Assembly: GCA_019828565.1 (NCBI GenBank)
Contig: JAHDYR010000013.1
Location: 124,001-188,000 of the forward strand
Origin: Carpediemonas membranifera
Lineage: Eukaryota > Fornicata
Reading direction: 5' to 3'
DNA length: 64,000 bases
The notes beneath the pieces were generated by a model. The model was not told the origin of the DNA. It saw only the letters and a list, made by a program, of their open reading frames with translations, and made no database searches. This document shows, piece by piece, positions 8,501-17,557 of the stretch. A program made the position numbers and the translations under genes. The stretch's first letter is position 1; the number at the start of each line of letters is the position of its first letter.

Positions 8501-11228
8501 TGTTGGCGGCCACCTGAACGTGACCGAAGTCGTGGATGACACCCATGAGCTTGCTGTAGTCGTAAGACCCTAGGAACAAGAGGGGGAAGAGGAGCAGTGT
8601 GAATAGGATCGTGCCCGCCACTACGCCGTGGAACAGGATCAGACGGCGGCGGAGGGGGATGTCAACGAGGCTTTTGGCGGCCAGGCGGTCGTTCGTGTCC
8701 TCCTCGTCCTCAAGGGATGACATGCCGGCTGAGCTCTCGCTCACAGTGTCTGACATCTTGCTCCGGCCTGCGGATGAGAGCTGCTCGGCTGACCGCGACT
8801 GGTTGCGCTTAATCTTCTTTCCGATGGCGTTGAAGATGCTCTGCTTCGCCTGGCCAGAGACGCCGAGCTCGAACCCGGCGCCCATATCCACCTGGCCCTC
8901 GTTGTCCTCTGCAATGTCTCCGAAGGTGAACATCTGCTTGGCTGCCTCATCCTCGTCACACACTTCTTCGAGGAACACGCCGAACTCACGGTAGACGTCC
9001 TTCTTTTCTGGGAACTTACGGACGAGATGGAGATATGTTCTCATGGCGATCGACTCGTTCTCAATGAAGGAAGCAACCACATTCATAGCTGTGGTCTGGT
9101 TCTTGATCTCAATGGCCTCCCAGAACTGGTGCAGCAATCTGACACAACGTCTGTGGGCCCTGTGCGCGGTCTTCAGCTTACGAGAGTAGTCTAGTCTCCT
9201 CATGAAGTCCACGCTCGCCCCGGCAGTGGGGTGGTGCCCGTCCATGTCCTCAAAGGCCCGCTGGTACGTATAAATGTGGAACCGTGTGAGCATGCTGGGG
9301 CGCGTCTGGCCGCACCGTTGGAGCTCAGTGACTACGTTGGTCTTGGTCGCGCCGTAGAGGACGGTGCCGAAGGAGTCGAGGAAGTCTGCTCGCACCATGG
9401 CGACTCGGGCATCGTTGGCGTACATCCGGGTGGCCGCGAGAGTGACCTCGTCGGTGATTCGGAGCAGGAGGCGGGCCCGTTCGCGGTATGCCTTTGTCAT
9501 GTTGTCGTACAGCACACCGATGTCCTGACCGAACGGCCGGAGGTTCTTGGGGATGAAGTGCTCGATGTCCTGGAACTTAATCTTGCCCTTGAGCGTGTGG
9601 AAGCCAATGTCGTGCTTGTTGGTGCTCTTCATAAGTTCAGATTCACAGAAGCGGTCAAGGGGGGTGAGGTAAGCTCTGTTCAGGGCGTTCCTCTTGTCCC
9701 CGATGCCCCGGACCTGGTCGATCGCCTCCATGACCATCTTATCGATGGCTTCCCGGAGACGATCGTCGTTACTCACGGCATGAATCAGGAATCTGATAGC
9801 GTGCTCGGCACTAACACTCCTGAACCTCATTTTGAGTTTTCTCGTGTAGCTCTCGGGCTGCCTGGCCCATCTAGGGGCTGAAACGTTGGGGTATCTGTCA
9901 ATGAGTGTGAGCAGCTTCTTCGTGCTGGGCAGGGCGGTGTGGTTCGAGTGGGCGACCAGGTCCACGGCGGTCAGTGAGAGCGGCTCGTCGTCCTCGGTGT
10001 CTTCGTCGCCAGCGCCGCCCATAAAGGTGATACCCTGGCGTGTAGCACCGTCTGCGTCCTCTCTGCGGCGTCTGATCTTGAGTCTGAGGTCCGAGAAGTA
10101 CCGGGCAAGACTGTTCTTGTAGAGGTTGTACGATACAAGACGGATATGGATATAGCAGAAGATCATGGGGAGGGGAACAAGGACTAGGGAGCATGAGGAG
10201 ACGGCCACGGTGCCCCACATGATCTCGTTCTCCTTGTACGAGGTGAACTCGCTCAGCATCTCGGTCACCGTGACGCTCACCGTGACGATAGAGGAGCAGA
10301 CTACCAAGGAGCCGAGGAGGGTGACTATGGCCTGTGTGGAGCGGCGCAGGTAGGGCACAAGAGTCACGTGGGTCACCAAGTGGGCCAGTGCGAAGAGGAG
10401 CACGCCAACAAGGAGGATGAACTTGATGTATACGATGCCGTTGGTGTACTTGACCACAGTGATGAAGGCCTTGGTCATGAAGAGGAGCAAGTCGGGCAGA
10501 CCCGTCCTCCTGGCGAAGGCGGAGGGGGAGCGGATTGAACGATCGAAAAAGACGAGAGAGATTGCGGTACCATACATAATGAGAATGATACCCAGAGTCA
10601 CAGAGAACGGAGCAACCACTGTGGCCCAATTCATGCTCCATGAGAGCTCTGTGAGTGGGTAGAAGAGGATGTTCAGGGCTGGGATGATGATGACACTGAG
10701 CAGGAGAGTAATGGCGATCCGGAGGATGCGGAGGGGGAATAGGATCCGGGGCACACCTCGAGTGAAGTAGTAGCCGTATATGACACCTATGCTGACGATT
10801 GAGAAGATGAATACGACGACGGCACCGAGGAGGCAGAAGTAGACCGCCGATGAGAACTCATAGATCATCGCTGAACGAATGCTGAACGGGGCAATGACTA
10901 TGTCCACCACGTCAGAGACGTATGGGATGTCTGTCCGCATCTGACCGAGGATGGCTGAGAGAAGTTGCAGGGTCCCGAAAACGAGAAGAATAACTGAGAG
11001 GTAATCGCCGCCAATGATCTTGTTCTCCTTAGTCACGGCGTAAAGGAAGGCGAAGAGGCTCTTTTCCATGTTGGCGAGGATCCCATTGCTAATACTGATG
11101 GAATTATACACGTCCCGGCCACCAGTGGTGGCCATGGACATCACGCTTGAACCAACGCTTGAAGCTGGACGTGAACTATGGTGTGAACCCGCCTGGCTGC
11201 CCGGACGGGAGCCCCCATGGCTACTCAT
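5598..11228 (-). CDS. Giant polytopic membrane protein (Tmc-like) with C-terminal hemerythrin domain
   Basis: 1,876 aa, uninterrupted, from ATG at 11228. A Ser/Gly/His-rich N-terminus (~50 aa) is followed by roughly eight hydrophobic segments (about nt 11040-10130), resembling the N-terminal membrane region of protist TmcB/TmcC-type proteins. Then come a long soluble region, a transmembrane segment near residue 863, two more around 1085-1110, a Ser-rich disordered linker (about 1190-1420), transmembrane segments near 1467 and 1703, and a final domain (about 1743-1876). That domain carries bacterial-type hemerythrin ligands: WDDSFSTGIETFDRQH, HFENEAKYM, HLQQHDIF, and WLINHIKKEDFKY. Such a domain binds O2 or related ligands at a di-iron centre. 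An oxygen- or redox-sensing membrane receptor is a reasonable inference; the direction of signalling is unknown. Confidence 0.85.
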   Translation of the reverse strand: MSSHGGSRPGSQAGSHHSSRPASSVGSSVMSMATTGGRDVYNSISISNGILANMEKSLFAFLYAVTKENKIIGGDYLSVILLVFGTLQLLSAILGQMRTDIPYVSDVVDIVIAPFSIRSAMIYEFSSAVYFCLLGAVVVFIFSIVSIGVIYGYYFTRGVPRILFPLRILRIAITLLLSVIIIPALNILFYPLTELSWSMNWATVVAPFSVTLGIILIMYGTAISLVFFDRSIRSPSAFARRTGLPDLLLFMTKAFITVVKYTNGIVYIKFILLVGVLLFALAHLVTHVTLVPYLRRSTQAIVTLLGSLVVCSSIVTVSVTVTEMLSEFTSYKENEIMWGTVAVSSCSLVLVPLPMIFCYIHIRLVSYNLYKNSLARYFSDLRLKIRRRREDADGATRQGITFMGGAGDEDTEDDEPLSLTAVDLVAHSNHTALPSTKKLLTLIDRYPNVSAPRWARQPESYTRKLKMRFRSVSAEHAIRFLIHAVSNDDRLREAIDKMVMEAIDQVRGIGDKRNALNRAYLTPLDRFCESELMKSTNKHDIGFHTLKGKIKFQDIEHFIPKNLRPFGQDIGVLYDNMTKAYRERARLLLRITDEVTLAATRMYANDARVAMVRADFLDSFGTVLYGATKTNVVTELQRCGQTRPSMLTRFHIYTYQRAFEDMDGHHPTAGASVDFMRRLDYSRKLKTAHRAHRRCVRLLHQFWEAIEIKNQTTAMNVVASFIENESIAMRTYLHLVRKFPEKKDVYREFGVFLEEVCDEDEAAKQMFTFGDIAEDNEGQVDMGAGFELGVSGQAKQSIFNAIGKKIKRNQSRSAEQLSSAGRSKMSDTVSESSAGMSSLEDEEDTNDRLAAKSLVDIPLRRRLILFHGVVAGTILFTLLLFPLLFLGSYDYSKLMGVIHDFGHVQVAANRMAITARAALTAGYLGVTDLASFNAARIATAGDETEVQCYMAPEFVIAQIEEDVSVLRSHLDEIYTTINNDYISQAVAYLLAPLGLVFDSFEFSPTEVFFDRVIPSLAKSTEETLSYYEMGLSLALHGETVSEFVSGGFVDPATPAEYRSLLLNGPVTFTSATNYLINRLLLEMLILSALTLIFMFCLSCTAPMVMTVLGTYIYRRSANKMISSRAIALTLFDSIPKGIVQDRVFMYDKKSRARFADEEAALLDELMDQSDMLVTAVGAEGSDPPISDRVSQAGSEDKGSAGSGDSDVSETDSMIMARVAKGLSGSFATLRSNISTSRRSSTSSRGGPLLSPLRRATDPALYQGHRRTSIVSSAMSIEEDPYEDYYDTTVTSDSDEARTLSQHGSSAVYPSFTLPSEDKPASPADVNASQAMPLPLDLPEQTPSHHGSVADSPPATHDQMIIVPGATPGQETNAEAASPGKKKKPRGMTFEEFKKIDQATIDKVVYDGKRPDDIVNARAEKMKAAREGKLEKSDEVSDAARQVQFGMSSVMTRMMWRWFGGLLVLWLTTTILCVIPGAIFLAMQYVPPIAVNAIVRQVDSLGLAHWVQEAQLNRTVIEQSFSAADIEALGAVTVTQPESSALTRSMLASLSEDLFSAVSEANTELMQSHADAVTGFGSSNIFTGIMATDVYALTYETLDCQLDPKYESHCTDDTLTSDFPLHRPSFYVESIMSYGIDGLVRTAIERASESAKEEETAELVTAFILTDLFNAQVAVVDGYVDTIQFLASALEVLIIIILVFLPIMSVFIYLITIRPVVSSLLIQSKVGLRLMNLIPKEVAEQEFVVWDDSFSTGIETFDRQHRKLFALINSLHQGMIMNDHLKIDGVLRGLINYTVVHFENEAKYMREYGYPRTVGHLQQHDIFTDQMKEFYIQHQRGQVDVDIQLLGFLKEWLINHIKKEDFKYTPFMKANVPEFHS

Positions 11229-11685
11229 TCTCAAATTATCGGCTTGTGCCGCGCAGGATAAGAATACTTGAGTCTAAAGGCTCCAACATCCCAATGTGCG
11301 CGTCCAAAGCTGCCGCACTCCTAGCTTCTGCTGGAGCGAGAACCAAGATCCCGCCCAGAACCGTCGCTCTTACCATCGCCGACGCCCTCATGTCTGCACC
11401 CTTCTGGTGTACGACAGGTGGGCCGTCAGACTGAACCTGTTCAGTCCTCCGGAGTTCATCCCGGGGGGTCGACAGCTTAACTCACCTTTACATGAATCCT
11501 ACACATAAACCTCCAAATACCACAGACAACAATTCTAATCCTGCGCGGCACACTATCTTCAAGTCAAGGTCAACGAGTAGCCTGCATTCAGCACACGAAT
11601 GTCCCTAGATTGGGACCAAACTCACCCTCTTCCCACTTATCCAACCAACCACCGCCACCGTTCATTCCGTTTACTCATGGGCCGT
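11229..11685. other. Intergenic region upstream of the hemerythrin gene
   Basis: The stretch holds the presumed promoter of the minus-strand hemerythrin gene and the 3' flank of the SRP40-like gene. Short overlapping open frames (up to 95 codons, plus strand) have no protein-like character. No repeat was recognised. Confidence 0.35.
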
Positions 11686-12189
11686 CTATAGGGGAATAGA
11701 CCGCACCGTCTGGTCGATCCGACCGCCAGCGTACGAGCCGCGCTTCTTCTTAGTCTTCGCAGCCCTGAAGCTCTTGCCGCTGGTCCCGCTGAAGTCGCGG
11801 TTGGCCACCCGGCCGTACGTATCATTGCCGCGGAGGCCCTCGTACGAGTTGTCCTCCACTTTGTACCTGTCCACATCGATCCGACTCATCTTGGGCGTGT
11901 TTCGCCGGGTCTGGTTGAATCTCGTGCCCGCCCGACCAGCTGGAGGCATCGATTGGGGCTGGGGCAGGTCGTACTGGGCAGAGGACCGCTTGGGGGCGGG
12001 TGTCTTGGCGAACGTCATCCTGGGCTGGGGGTCAGGCTCGGAGTCCGAATCCTCCACACGGGCCCGCTTGCCGGTATCCTCCTCAGAGTCAGAGTCAGAG
12101 TCAGAGTCGGAGCTGGAGCTGGAGGAGCTGGAGGAAGCGGCCTTCGGCGCGGGCTTCGCGGCGGGCTGAGTGATAAGCTTCGCGGGCAT
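11686..12189 (-). CDS. Nopp140/SRP40 C-terminal domain nucleolar protein (N-terminus uncertain)
   Basis: 167 aa visible. A Ser/Asp/Glu tract (12 or more alternating SD residues) is followed by the SRP40 C-terminal domain: FNQTRRNTPKMSRIDVDRYK, then DNSYEG, then KSFRAAKTKKKRGSYAGGRID. In Nopp140/SRP40 this domain is the most conserved part. It belongs to nucleolar chaperones that associate with box C/D and H/ACA snoRNPs. The acidic Ser/Asp run continues in frame upstream of the first ATG (reading SSDSDSDEE) until a TGA near 12222. The true N-terminus, which in relatives can carry a LisH motif, may therefore be in an upstream exon that I could not place, or the protein may be a short form. Confidence 0.75.
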   Translation of the reverse strand: MPAKLITQPAAKPAPKAASSSSSSSSSDSDSDSDSEEDTGKRARVEDSDSEPDPQPRMTFAKTPAPKRSSAQYDLPQPQSMPPAGRAGTRFNQTRRNTPKMSRIDVDRYKVEDNSYEGLRGNDTYGRVANRDFSGTSGKSFRAAKTKKKRGSYAGGRIDQTVRSIPL

Positions 12190-12893
12190 CTCCTCGTCGG
12201 AATCAGAGTCGGAGCTCCACGTGATTCATGACATAAACTGCGGAACTCTTGTACTCGACCTCGACAAGACGATCTCCCTACCGACTTAAGACGTAAGTAG
12301 GAGGGAGACAGGGCGTGTTGCGCAGTATAAACACATTGTTTGACCCTTCAATAGCACAACGGCTGCTTCCTTAAGCTGCTCGGCAGCTGCCTTGCGACCA
12401 CTAACCATCGACAGATGGTGAATTGCACGTAATAAATGTTCTAAAGTCGTGTACAGTGACATAAGAACTCAATTCCTTTATCAGGTGGTCATTTCTCCCC
12501 AGTTTCGTAATGATTGAACCCAAATTGTCGCTTGCCTGGCTGTGCCCAAGAGGCTCTGGCGGGCTATTTGAGGACTCAGAAGCCCTTTATCCGGCAGCTT
12601 GGGAGTCATAACTGGTTCAGTTTTTGGTATGGCAATGACCATCTCAAAATCGGGATCCATTTTGAAATAAATTCTGTGCGAATATTTTGCAGTTGAGCAT
12701 GCGGCGAGGCTCACAACGTGTCATTTCACCGGCTGGCTCGTGCTAGCCACAAGAGGTGTGTTTGCCGACGTTGCTCGACGATCCTATTCCATCGTCAAGT
12801 TGCCTCGCCCATCTCCAGCACGCCCTCTCGGCGTCACCACCGACAGTCAAGCCTTAACTGGGTCATATTTATCACGCTCCACGCACGATAAAC
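12190..12893. other. Intergenic, 700 bp, with an LTR-end fragment
   Basis: No coding signal on either strand beyond short random frames. The only recognisable item is the 31-bp match to the end of the element C LTR at 12328-12358 (separate entry). A GACATAAACTGC string at 12230-12241 matches the candidate promoter motif but points away from the minus-strand gene. Confidence 0.4.
12328..12358 (-). repeat. Fragment identical to the terminus of LTR C
   Basis: Thirty-one consecutive bases equal the first 31 bases of the 92-bp LTR of element C (29916-30007 and 34469-34560), here in reverse complement. Past base 31 the similarity continues weakly, with a 2-bp insertion (CAGTATAAACAC versus CAGTAAACAC). 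No internal element sequence and no target duplication were seen, so this is a truncated relic or the end of a related family. Confidence 0.7.
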
Positions 12894-13697
12894 CTATGGC
12901 GACTTGCACTCAATGAGCCGCCGCCTCGCCTCCAGCTGCTCGTTCAAACTTTTGGCAATGCCTTCACTGCCCCCCGCACTCTTCTTGCTGGTAGCGGGCG
13001 TGCCTCCGGGAGACCTCAGGAGACCGGCCACGGGCTTGAGACCACCCTTCCCCTTGCCCATGCGGATCTCGTCAAGGAATGAACGCGGGGCGGTCGATTG
13101 GACTGAGCCGCCGCGGGATTGCTGGTTCTGGTTCTCCTTCTGAGGGTTGGGCTTGGGCTTCGGGGCGGGTGGAGCCTTGGGGGCGGAAGCCATCGGAGCC
13201 ATCGGCGGTGGCGGCGGTGGCGGCGGAGGTGCAGAAGCAGCAGGCGGGGGTGGTGCCGGCGCGGTCACGGGGGCGGGGGCAGGCTGGGGAGTCGTGTTCG
13301 CGGGCTGGGCTCCAAGCTGGGACTGGAGGGCTGCCAGCTGGGCTTGAAGCGACGTAAGCATGTCTGTGGGGAGCTCACTGGCCGGCTCCTCTTTCGGGGG
13401 CGGTGGCCGGAAGAGTGGAGGCGTGTTTGTAGGGGACGGGAGTGCTTGGGGCGAAGACGTGAGGGATTCTATCTGCGAGAAGTCTAAATCGTCGTAATTC
13501 GACACTAGCGCCTGAACTCTACGAATCATTTCCATGAAACGGCGCATTTTCCTCATGAGAGCTGTGTGTTTGGCTGCATTCCTGTCTCCAAGACCAGGAA
13601 TCAATTGTACGGTATCCACGACAGCGGCGGACCTCTTCTCTGTATGAATGATGATATCTAGCAGCCATTCACGTATGAAGAGCTGCAGGCTGCTCAT
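12894..13697 (-). CDS. Proline-rich protein with WH2-like actin-binding motif
   Basis: About 267 aa from ATG at 13697 (MSSLQLFIREW); ATGs upstream to 13811 would add an Arg/Ser-rich stretch that looks like translated leader. An N-terminal helical region (~90 aa) precedes a long Pro/Ala/Gln-rich linker with runs of up to nine prolines, typical profilin-binding sites. Near the C-terminus, SFLDEIRMGKGKGGLKPV matches the WH2 pattern (amphipathic helix with I/L, then LKxV), the G-actin-binding module of WASP/WAVE/WASH-type nucleators. A C-terminal helix (NEQLEARRRLIE) follows. I see no convincing CA (Arp2/3-binding) segment. The role in actin filament assembly is inferred from the Pro-rich plus WH2 arrangement. 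The exact family is not assigned. Confidence 0.65.
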   Translation of the reverse strand: MSSLQLFIREWLLDIIIHTEKRSAAVVDTVQLIPGLGDRNAAKHTALMRKMRRFMEMIRRVQALVSNYDDLDFSQIESLTSSPQALPSPTNTPPLFRPPPPKEEPASELPTDMLTSLQAQLAALQSQLGAQPANTTPQPAPAPVTAPAPPPPAASAPPPPPPPPPMAPMASAPKAPPAPKPKPNPQKENQNQQSRGGSVQSTAPRSFLDEIRMGKGKGGLKPVAGLLRSPGGTPATSKKSAGGSEGIAKSLNEQLEARRRLIECKSP

Positions 13698-14069
13698 TTC
13701 CAGCCGATTTCCAGAGCAAGAATTTGATCGGTTTGATTGGCACGCCGTTGACCGTTGAGAACCACGCATTGATCGGCGGCGCGAGCAAAATATGACATGG
13801 GTCCCTCTCATCGGAGGCCAATGAAGCCACTAGTGTCGTTCCGGATCATATTTTGACCATGCTTGACCAAAGTCATGGTCCCTTGCTCTGCCGTTACCTT
13901 GCCCGCCCCGTGATTCGAGCCTACACACGTTAAACCCACTCAAGCCTGGCTGGAGAGGCTGTTGACTGGGTCACAGTGCTGTATCCGCCGCTCTTGACTC
14001 CCCAGACTCCCCACTGCTCTCACACTGAAGCGCCGACCCCAGCATCTGCTAATAAACATTTATAACCCC

Positions 14070-14763
14070 CTAATCGAACGTCACTGCCCTCACGTTGGCG
14101 AGCTTGGCGTACTCGAGTGCGATCCGGTCGACCACCTCGTCTGCTGTCCTGAACTCGTCCCAGCGGATCTTGATCACGGGGATGACCTTCGCGATCGCCC
14201 CAATGAACTCCTCGTACGCCTTGTACAGCCGCTGGAGGTACTCTAGCTGGACTCCGGTCTCACATCCGCGGGCTCTCATTTCGACCCTCCGCATCGACTC
14301 CTCCGGAGTCACATCGAGGTGGACGATCATGGTCGGCTTCTGCATGAAGTTGGACATGTTCCTGAAGAGCTCCAGGTACGTCTCGTAGTCCCGTTCCTCC
14401 ATGTCGCCTTGGTCACGGAGGACCTTGGCGAACACAGAGTCCTCGTAGATCGTGCGGTCCTGCACGCCACCGATGTCCTGCCAGATGATCTGCTGGTGCT
14501 GCTTGAAGCGCTGGTTGAGGAGGTAGACCTGGAGGGGGAAGGCGTACTTCTTCATGTCCTGTGAAAGCGAGGGAGAAGGGGATTCATACCTTGTAGAAGT
14601 CCTCGAGGTAGATGTTATCGATCACTGGTTCCTTGAAGATGGGAAGATCGAGCCGCTTGGCAAGCTTCTCGGCAAGCGTGCTCTTGCCTGCGCCAATGAG
14701 GCCGGAGATGCCGATGAAGACATTAGTCATCGTCGGAGAGATGTTATATGGGTCTACAGACAT
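14070..14763 (-). CDS. Deoxynucleoside kinase (dNK/dAK family), one 31-nt intron
   Basis: Two exons: 14590-14763 and 14070-14558, with the intron at 14559-14589 (GTATGAATCC...TTTCACAG). Splicing joins YLEDFYK to DMKKYAFPLQVYLLNQRF, exactly the family sequence, so the intron is firm. Other features are the P-loop GLIGAGKST, FKEPV after the first helix, DRTIYEDSVFA for the substrate site, HLDVTPEESMRRVEMRARG for the LID region, and a C-terminal YEEFIGAI helix. The enzyme phosphorylates deoxynucleosides with ATP (salvage); this non-TK1 family includes dGK, dCK, insect dNK and bacterial dAK. The start is uncertain: ATGs at 14799, 14763 and 14730 are in frame, and 14730 (MTNVFIGISG) is the minimal form. 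Parasitic and anaerobic protists often depend on such salvage. Confidence 0.88.
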
Positions 14764-15030
14764 TCTAGGGGATCCAGGGGAACCAGGTTCGCGAACCATG
14801 GGAGTTTGTGCAATTGCGCGGGATTTTGGTTCGGCGGGGAAGTTGAGTCGAGTCGAAATTGTTCCAGAAATTGTCCTGGTGGGTGGAAAGCAAATCAAGC
14901 AAAGCAGTGGCAGTCTGGGTTTGTGGTCACATGATCGCGAAACCCAGCTGGGCCTAGCAGTCCTAGCTCATCTGTGGTCCAGCGTCATCCACACCCTCCC
15001 AGGAATTTATCGACGGCAGCACTAAACTGC

Positions 15031-17400
15031 TCACTGAGACACGAACGAGTAGACGCCCTCGTTATCAGCCGACGCCCCGCTCGTCCCTGCCACAAACAGC
15101 GGCGATAGTGGGCTCCAGTCAACCGCAGAGACGTGGCCGCCCCTCGCGACGACCAGACGGTCCACACTGGCAGCAAATCGAATATCATGGATATCTACCC
15201 CCGAATCTGATCCTGACACCACATACCGTCCACATGGCGAGAACTGGGCTGGAGCGCCACACGGAGAGGTGCTCCCGACCCCGATGCTCAGCGCGGCCAC
15301 GCATGCCGGGGCCCGAGTGTCCCAGAGTTTGACCAGCCCGTCCCTTGAACTCGTCAAAATAGTATCAGGATGAGGGTGGGTGCGGGAGTTGGGGACTTCG
15401 ACGCAGTCGATTGGGCGATCGTGGGCATCTGGGATACGGATAGATACGGCGCCTTCCTTACCGGACAGGTCTACTACACTTAGCGTCTTTCCGCAGGCGG
15501 CAACAATATGATGTGAGTAGGCGAAGTTGGGCATGGCCATTGCCGATATGGTACCGTCAAGTCTGATCTCCCCGAGCTTGGCGGCAGTTGAACTCGGCCG
15601 GCGATCCAGGTCGTCTGTCTTAAGAACCAGCTTGAGTTTGGTGATGAAGAGAGAAGCGCCAGCCGACGAGCAGACCACCGGCGTCGGCTCGGGCCCGACA
15701 ACGTCCGGCTTGGGGAACAACACTGCCTGCACTGGCTGGCGGCCCCTCTCCCCGGCTGGGAGGAAGGCGACGAGACTCTTCAGCGCGCCCTTAGCATGGT
15801 AGACAGTGACCGCTGTGTCCTGGGCCACGGCTACAAACGAGGACCCCAGCCACCCCAGCGAGTTGACCGGCTTAGCGTGGGTGATTGAGGAGGAAGACAT
15901 CACACGCCCACGCGTGTCCAGTCGGTGCAAATCAATCGCACCTTGAGAGCCCACGGCAAGGGTCTGGCCGTCGGCGCTGAATCTGACGCTGCGGACCGGG
16001 TGTACATGGGAGGCAGACCGGAACCCAGCTTCAAAGGAGATCGGCCCGATCGGATACTCCTCGGGGCGCGGGGGAGTCTTTTTCGCAGTTTTAGGTTTCT
16101 TTCCGAACATGGTCATCACTGGCTTGTCCTTCGTATACCCGCTGGACCTGATATTCTTGCCAAATGTCACTGGTTTGTTCTTCACTGCTGTGCCTGGCCG
16201 TTTCTTACCAGTCTTCGCTCCAGTCGTCACGGGTCGAATCAAGCTAAGAACTGAGTCCACGGGATAGCCTTCGGATGACCTGCTCAGCGCATGGCCCTCG
16301 TCCGGGACAGCCAGACTCGAAGTCAGGTCTCGCCGGACAACTGATCCAGAAAAATCAACGGTGGTCAAAGTCAGTGAGTCGAACAGCATCGCAGCGGACA
16401 TCTCGATCTCCTCCACCAGCACGGGGAGGAGGGAGTAGACGTCGAACCCGATCAAGTGTGTTTCTGTCGCGATCAGGGCGACGTGGGTGTCGAATGAGTC
16501 AGGTCTGGTCTGGGGGACGTGGCAGACTGCCATCCTCAGCGGCAGGAGGGAGAGTGGGAGGGTCGGTTGCTCTGGGAGATCCTTGACTGCCTGCCACGTG
16601 AAGTCGCCCGTCACCCGTCTCGGTGCGTCTGTCTGGGTCTCGGGTGCGGGCTCGGTGGTGTAGCAGTACCTTCTGAGCTCGGTCCTCGCGATGAGTACAA
16701 GTGGCGTGGCTGTGCCGGACGATTGGTAGTAGTTGAAGACGAAAAGATCGCCCAAATCGTCTATGACCACCACCTTGTTGTTACACGCGGCACCAAGGCA
16801 CAGCCGTTTGTTGATACAGTCGCGGTTGACTGCCAGTAATCTCTCCTCCTCCAAGCTCCACAGACTGACCTCGCCGTCCTCGTGCAGGGCTAGGAATGTT
16901 GTGGCAGTGATGCTGAATGTATAGGAGACTAATGAAGCGGCATTGGAGTCCTTCTGGAGAATGAGCGTCTGGCTGATCTCCTTCTCGCAGTCCTCCGATG
17001 TGTCGGTGAGTATCGTCTCAAACACGTGGATAAAGTGGTCGGCGCAGACAAGAAGTCGCCTGCTGTCCACTGTGAACGTGCAGTACGCCAGAGTGCGGTA
17101 GGGCGGCGTCTCTGGGAGGGAACCGTAAGAGCAGGGCGGGAGGCTGCTCGTCGTGATGCAGTTTCGGCCAACAGTGTATTGATGGATGTCGCCGCCATCA
17201 GTTATAGCTGCAAGGAGGATTGCAAGGCTTCTGTTTGGATGCAGCGCCGCTGCAATCTTCACAAAGCGAGTGCCCTCGAGATAGAGCGCAGGGGAGTCCG
17301 GCAGCTTGTCGTGTGTGATAGAGATGGCGCCACTGTCGTATAGTATGATAAAGAATCCGTTGCAAGAGGCCATATCAACGATTGTCTCATCGCTGGCCAT
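15031..17400 (-). CDS. Large WD40-repeat protein
   Basis: 789 aa, single exon. The N-terminal half has degenerate beta-propeller-like repeats (FIILYDSGAISITH; FLALHEDGEVSLWSL; LLVCADHFIHVFE). A basic Lys/Arg/Gly/Pro linker (about residues 400-455) separates it from a clearer C-terminal propeller. There HPVRSVRFSADGQTLAVG, DTILTSSRDGLVKLWDTRAP and GHVSAVDWSPLSPLFVAG mark canonical WD repeats. The two-propeller layout and length resemble WDR27-type proteins, but I would not assign that with confidence. It is likely a scaffold; no enzymatic motif is visible. The downstream neighbour on the same strand is the kinase gene, about 270 bp away. Confidence 0.7.
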   Translation of the reverse strand: MASDETIVDMASCNGFFIILYDSGAISITHDKLPDSPALYLEGTRFVKIAAALHPNRSLAILLAAITDGGDIHQYTVGRNCITTSSLPPCSYGSLPETPPYRTLAYCTFTVDSRRLLVCADHFIHVFETILTDTSEDCEKEISQTLILQKDSNAASLVSYTFSITATTFLALHEDGEVSLWSLEEERLLAVNRDCINKRLCLGAACNNKVVVIDDLGDLFVFNYYQSSGTATPLVLIARTELRRYCYTTEPAPETQTDAPRRVTGDFTWQAVKDLPEQPTLPLSLLPLRMAVCHVPQTRPDSFDTHVALIATETHLIGFDVYSLLPVLVEEIEMSAAMLFDSLTLTTVDFSGSVVRRDLTSSLAVPDEGHALSRSSEGYPVDSVLSLIRPVTTGAKTGKKRPGTAVKNKPVTFGKNIRSSGYTKDKPVMTMFGKKPKTAKKTPPRPEEYPIGPISFEAGFRSASHVHPVRSVRFSADGQTLAVGSQGAIDLHRLDTRGRVMSSSSITHAKPVNSLGWLGSSFVAVAQDTAVTVYHAKGALKSLVAFLPAGERGRQPVQAVLFPKPDVVGPEPTPVVCSSAGASLFITKLKLVLKTDDLDRRPSSTAAKLGEIRLDGTISAMAMPNFAYSHHIVAACGKTLSVVDLSGKEGAVSIRIPDAHDRPIDCVEVPNSRTHPHPDTILTSSRDGLVKLWDTRAPACVAALSIGVGSTSPCGAPAQFSPCGRYVVSGSDSGVDIHDIRFAASVDRLVVARGGHVSAVDWSPLSPLFVAGTSGASADNEGVYSFVSQ

Positions 17401-17557
17401 TCTTTATAATCGTGGCGTTATGGTGCAGCTTAACCAGCCCTTGCTGTAGCGTTTAGAGGTGTTTACTGGGGGCGCACCCAGACACGCGGCCACCAGTGAC
17501 GCTAATGACCTTTACTAGCAATGCTCCACATATAACAGCGCTGCTTAGACTCGCCCG

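Noticed and set aside
12230-12241. GACATAAACTGC as promoter of the SRP40-like gene
   Set aside because: The motif is in the opposite orientation to the gene, unlike the three supported cases.
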